The position numbers were made by a program, and so were the translations under genes. A DNA stretch of 7,622 nt. Origin: RGIG9115 sp045128915 (GTDB lineage Bacteria; Bacillota; Clostridia; UBA1381). Position 1 is the first letter of the stretch, and the number at the start of each line of letters is the position of its first letter. The notes beneath the pieces were generated by a model. That model did not search any database. It was not told the DNA's origin and saw nothing but the letters and a program-made list of their open reading frames with translations. This document shows, one piece after another, positions 6,478 to 7,622 of the stretch. The stretch lies in NCBI GenBank assembly GCA_045128915.1, contig JBGVIT010000025.1, positions 1 to 7,622 of the forward strand. Reading direction: 5' to 3'.

Positions 6478-6579
6478 CACGATAATCTGCAGTCGTGCCG
6501 ACTCTAAACTGCCGTCGCACCGATACCACACAATCAGCAGGGACGGATAAACCGAAAATAATCTGCAGTTTCCGTCTCC
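6478..6579. repeat. Repeated TAATCTGCAG core with paired flanks in the element end
   Basis: The ten-base core TAATCTGCAG occurs at 6483-6492 and 6559-6568. In the first copy it is flanked by CACGA and TCGTG (6478-6482 with 6493-6497). In the second it is flanked by GAAA and TTTC, with GGACGGA at 6541-6547 also able to pair with TCCGTC at 6571-6576. Between them GTGCCGAC (6495-6502) can pair with GTCGCAC (6514-6520) with one bulge. Repeated sites near a transposon end are usually transposase binding sites; the different but still pairing flanks also fit a structured RNA. Confidence 0.5.
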
Positions 6580-6600
6580 TACAATGTGCCGTTTTACATT

Positions 6601-6791
6601 ACATTCATTCAATCCTAAAATTTTCTTTAAATTTTTCATGCTTTTTAAAAGTTATATTTAAAAAATTAAGAAAGTCTATTATTTTGAATTTTTATTCTTT
6701 TTAACATATAAATAAAATATTGTGCTTGGACCCCTGCTATTGAGTCCTTTACACTCTCTGATTTTCAAATTACCATATAATATTAAATACA
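6601..6791. other. AT-rich spacer between the transposon end and the acyltransferase remnant
   Basis: No gene or clear site is visible. The DNA is very AT-rich with runs of A and T. GGACCC near 6728 and GAGTCC near 6742 could form a weak imperfect hairpin downstream of the minus-strand acyltransferase, but no T-run follows it on that strand. Confidence 0.4.
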
Positions 6792-7490
6792 TTATAAAAT
6801 AGATTTAATTATAGGAATTTTTTTAATTATACAGGTACACATTGTGCCTAATGTCATACTAATCAAAACCCATCCAACAGATACTATTAACGTCGGAAAC
6901 ATATGCTCTGCCCACAAATTATATTTTTCATAAAACAGCAGCTTAAAACAAGGATCAAACATATAAATACCTAATGTCATAGAGCCCATAAAACATATCA
7001 TTTTTTTTAAATTATGTTGATTGACATTTGGCATTTTTACAGTAAACAAAAATTTTATCAGAATAAACACAACAATTGCCGTCACATAGTCAAACAACTG
7101 AACATAGTTTTGTGAGTACCCATTATTTATTTTTGCATCTATATATGTACAAACATTGGATAAGACTATTCCCGTAATCCCTGATATAATCAACAAATAT
7201 AGCTGTAAAGGTCTCATTTTTTGACATTCTACGTTATATTCTAAATAATATCCAATTAACGTGTAGAAAAACGGTTTAGTCAACGCAAATGGAACTGTGA
7301 AATCTTTACATATAGAAATACTCATATCTATATTTTGCTGAACAAAATATATGTTTATCATAGGAAAAAAGGAAGAGGTAACAAAATGTAACACTAGTAA
7401 AGAAACAACCTCTGTTTTTGTTAACCCCTTTGCAATCCTCTGTAGAAATGGTAATACAAATAATACGCCAAGATACGAGTACTGGTCCTA
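6792..7490 (-). pseudogene. Acyltransferase-3 family membrane protein, N-terminus cut off by an IS3 element
   Basis: The frame is open leftward from the insertion point to a stop at 6792-6794, giving about 231 residues; a GTG at 7394 is only an internal codon. YLGVLFVLPFLQRIAKGL near the left end of the protein, FYTLIGYYLEY in the middle and GSMTLGIYMFDP near the end match the membrane acyltransferase-3 (OafA/WecH-like) pattern of hydrophobic helices, and seven to eight helices can be seen. Such proteins O-acetylate exopolysaccharide sugars. Family members run about 330-370 residues, so roughly the first third is missing. The missing part would have carried the N-terminal catalytic histidine. 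A TAG at 7488-7490 is in frame exactly at the junction. The gene has the same strand as the polysaccharide operon, and its strong AT bias differs from the neighbouring glycosyltransferase, hinting at separate origin. Confidence 0.8.
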
Positions 7491-7514
7491 TGTCAAGATT
7501 TAGTACAAGTTAAA

Positions 7515-7530
7515 ATGAGGTTTTCCTCAT
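7515..7530 (-). terminator. Small hairpin after the IS3 transposase gene
   Basis: ATGAGG at 7515-7520 pairs with CCTCAT at 7525-7530 around a four-base loop. On the minus strand it is followed by TTTTAACTT. It sits between the transposase stop and the element end and could terminate the transposase transcript, but the stem is short. Confidence 0.45.
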
Positions 7531-7531
7531 C

Positions 7532-7622
7532 TTAACTTGCCATCAGCAATTCGCCCTGTTGCACTCTACGATACAGTTCTTCGTAGTCATTTGGTGACAT
7601 GTAATCACAGTGACTGTGAATG
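7532..7622 (-). CDS. IS3-family transposase (OrfB), C-terminal 29 residues
   Basis: The minus-strand frame enters from the right edge and ends at TAA 7532-7534. It reads IHSHCDYMSPNDYEE followed by LYRRVQQGELLMAS. The pattern 'R(I/P)HS...Y.SP..YE' is the hallmark C-terminus of IS3-family OrfB (rve integrase-core) transposases, in which the last lines of the DDE domain are followed by the SP.-YE motif. No defect is visible in the part present, so the element may be intact beyond the window. Confidence 0.88.
   Translation of the reverse strand, partial: IHSHCDYMSPNDYEELYRRVQQGELLMAS

Larger units (their letters stand above)
5734..6600 (+). mobile_element. 3' part of a two-gene DDE/AAA+ transposon, including its structured end
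   Basis: The truncated ATPase gene is followed by about 200 bases rich in hairpins and short repeats, as expected of the end of a Mu/Tn5053-type element where transposase binding sites cluster. I cannot place the outer end exactly. The composition changes sharply to AT-rich DNA after about 6600. The left boundary is the fusion with the ISL3 remnant between 5713 and about 5750. Confidence 0.5.
7491..7622 (-). mobile_element. End of an IS3-family insertion sequence, running off the window
   Basis: The edge reads inward as TGTCAAGATTTAGTACAAG from 7491, starting with the TG that is universal at IS3-family ends. The transposase stop lies 41 bases inside. The left half of the flanking gene is uninterrupted up to 7490, so the boundary is sharp. 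The far end and the target duplication lie outside the window. Confidence 0.8.

Noticed and set aside
6511..6524. Similarity of this GC-rich block to the hairpin block at 124-135 (shared CGCACCG)
   Set aside because: The match is short and the surroundings differ, so a common element end cannot be claimed by eye.
6495..6704. 69-codon plus-strand open frame after the ATPase gene
   Set aside because: It crosses the repeat-rich transposon end into an AT-rich spacer, and has no ribosome binding site or recognisable product.

Overview
The window reads as part of an exopolysaccharide/capsule locus of a low-GC Gram-positive bacterium, most likely a gut-type Clostridia (Lachnospiraceae-like). The basis is AT-rich DNA, GGAGG-type ribosome binding sites, a Firmicutes-style chain-length protein, and an ExeA/TniB-like transposon ATPase of a kind I associate with Lachnospiraceae. 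The taxonomic placement is inference.

Layout, left to right. Positions 1-58 hold a short reading-frame tail of unknown identity. It is followed by two tandem GC-rich hairpins (86-132) and a good plus-strand terminator (196-230). From about 5001 down to 428 runs a tightly packed minus-strand operon. In transcription order it is: a WecG/TagA/CpsF glycosyltransferase (4219-5001), an O-antigen polymerase/ligase-like membrane protein (3094-4209), a DegT/DnrJ/EryC1/StrS aminotransferase (2019-3113), a Wzz-type chain-length protein with a C-terminal domain resembling a dead tyrosine kinase (693-2006), and a broken GtrA-like flippase (428-688). Spacings are 4 to 12 bases, or overlaps. Just upstream of the glycosyltransferase is a decayed reading frame (4998-5232) whose stop overlaps its ATG as ATGA, so the operon once began further upstream.

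The upstream half of the locus is interrupted by a mobile-element graveyard. Positions 5233-5713 are a decayed ISL3-family transposase on the minus strand. It is fused directly to the 3' part of an ExeA/TniB-like AAA+ transposition ATPase on the plus strand (5734-6399) and that element's repeat- and hairpin-rich end (6415-6600). Beyond an AT-rich spacer lies the C-terminal two thirds of an acyltransferase-3 family membrane protein (6792-7490, minus strand), plausibly the polymer's O-acetyltransferase. It is cut exactly at 7490/7491 by an IS3-family element that runs off the right edge.

Together the intact genes would make an amino-sugar precursor (aminotransferase), add a sugar to a lipid-linked intermediate (WecG/TagA), polymerise or ligate repeats (Wzy/WaaL-like) and set chain length (Wzz). 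The initiating sugar-phosphate transferase, the flippase and most glycosyltransferases are not here; they lie outside the window or were lost to the insertions. I see no CRISPR array, tRNA or rRNA, and no clearly new defence or signalling system. The points most worth a second look are the kinase-like Wzz fusion, the covarying hairpins at 86-132, the repeated core in the element end at 6478-6574, and the record of decay of the locus.
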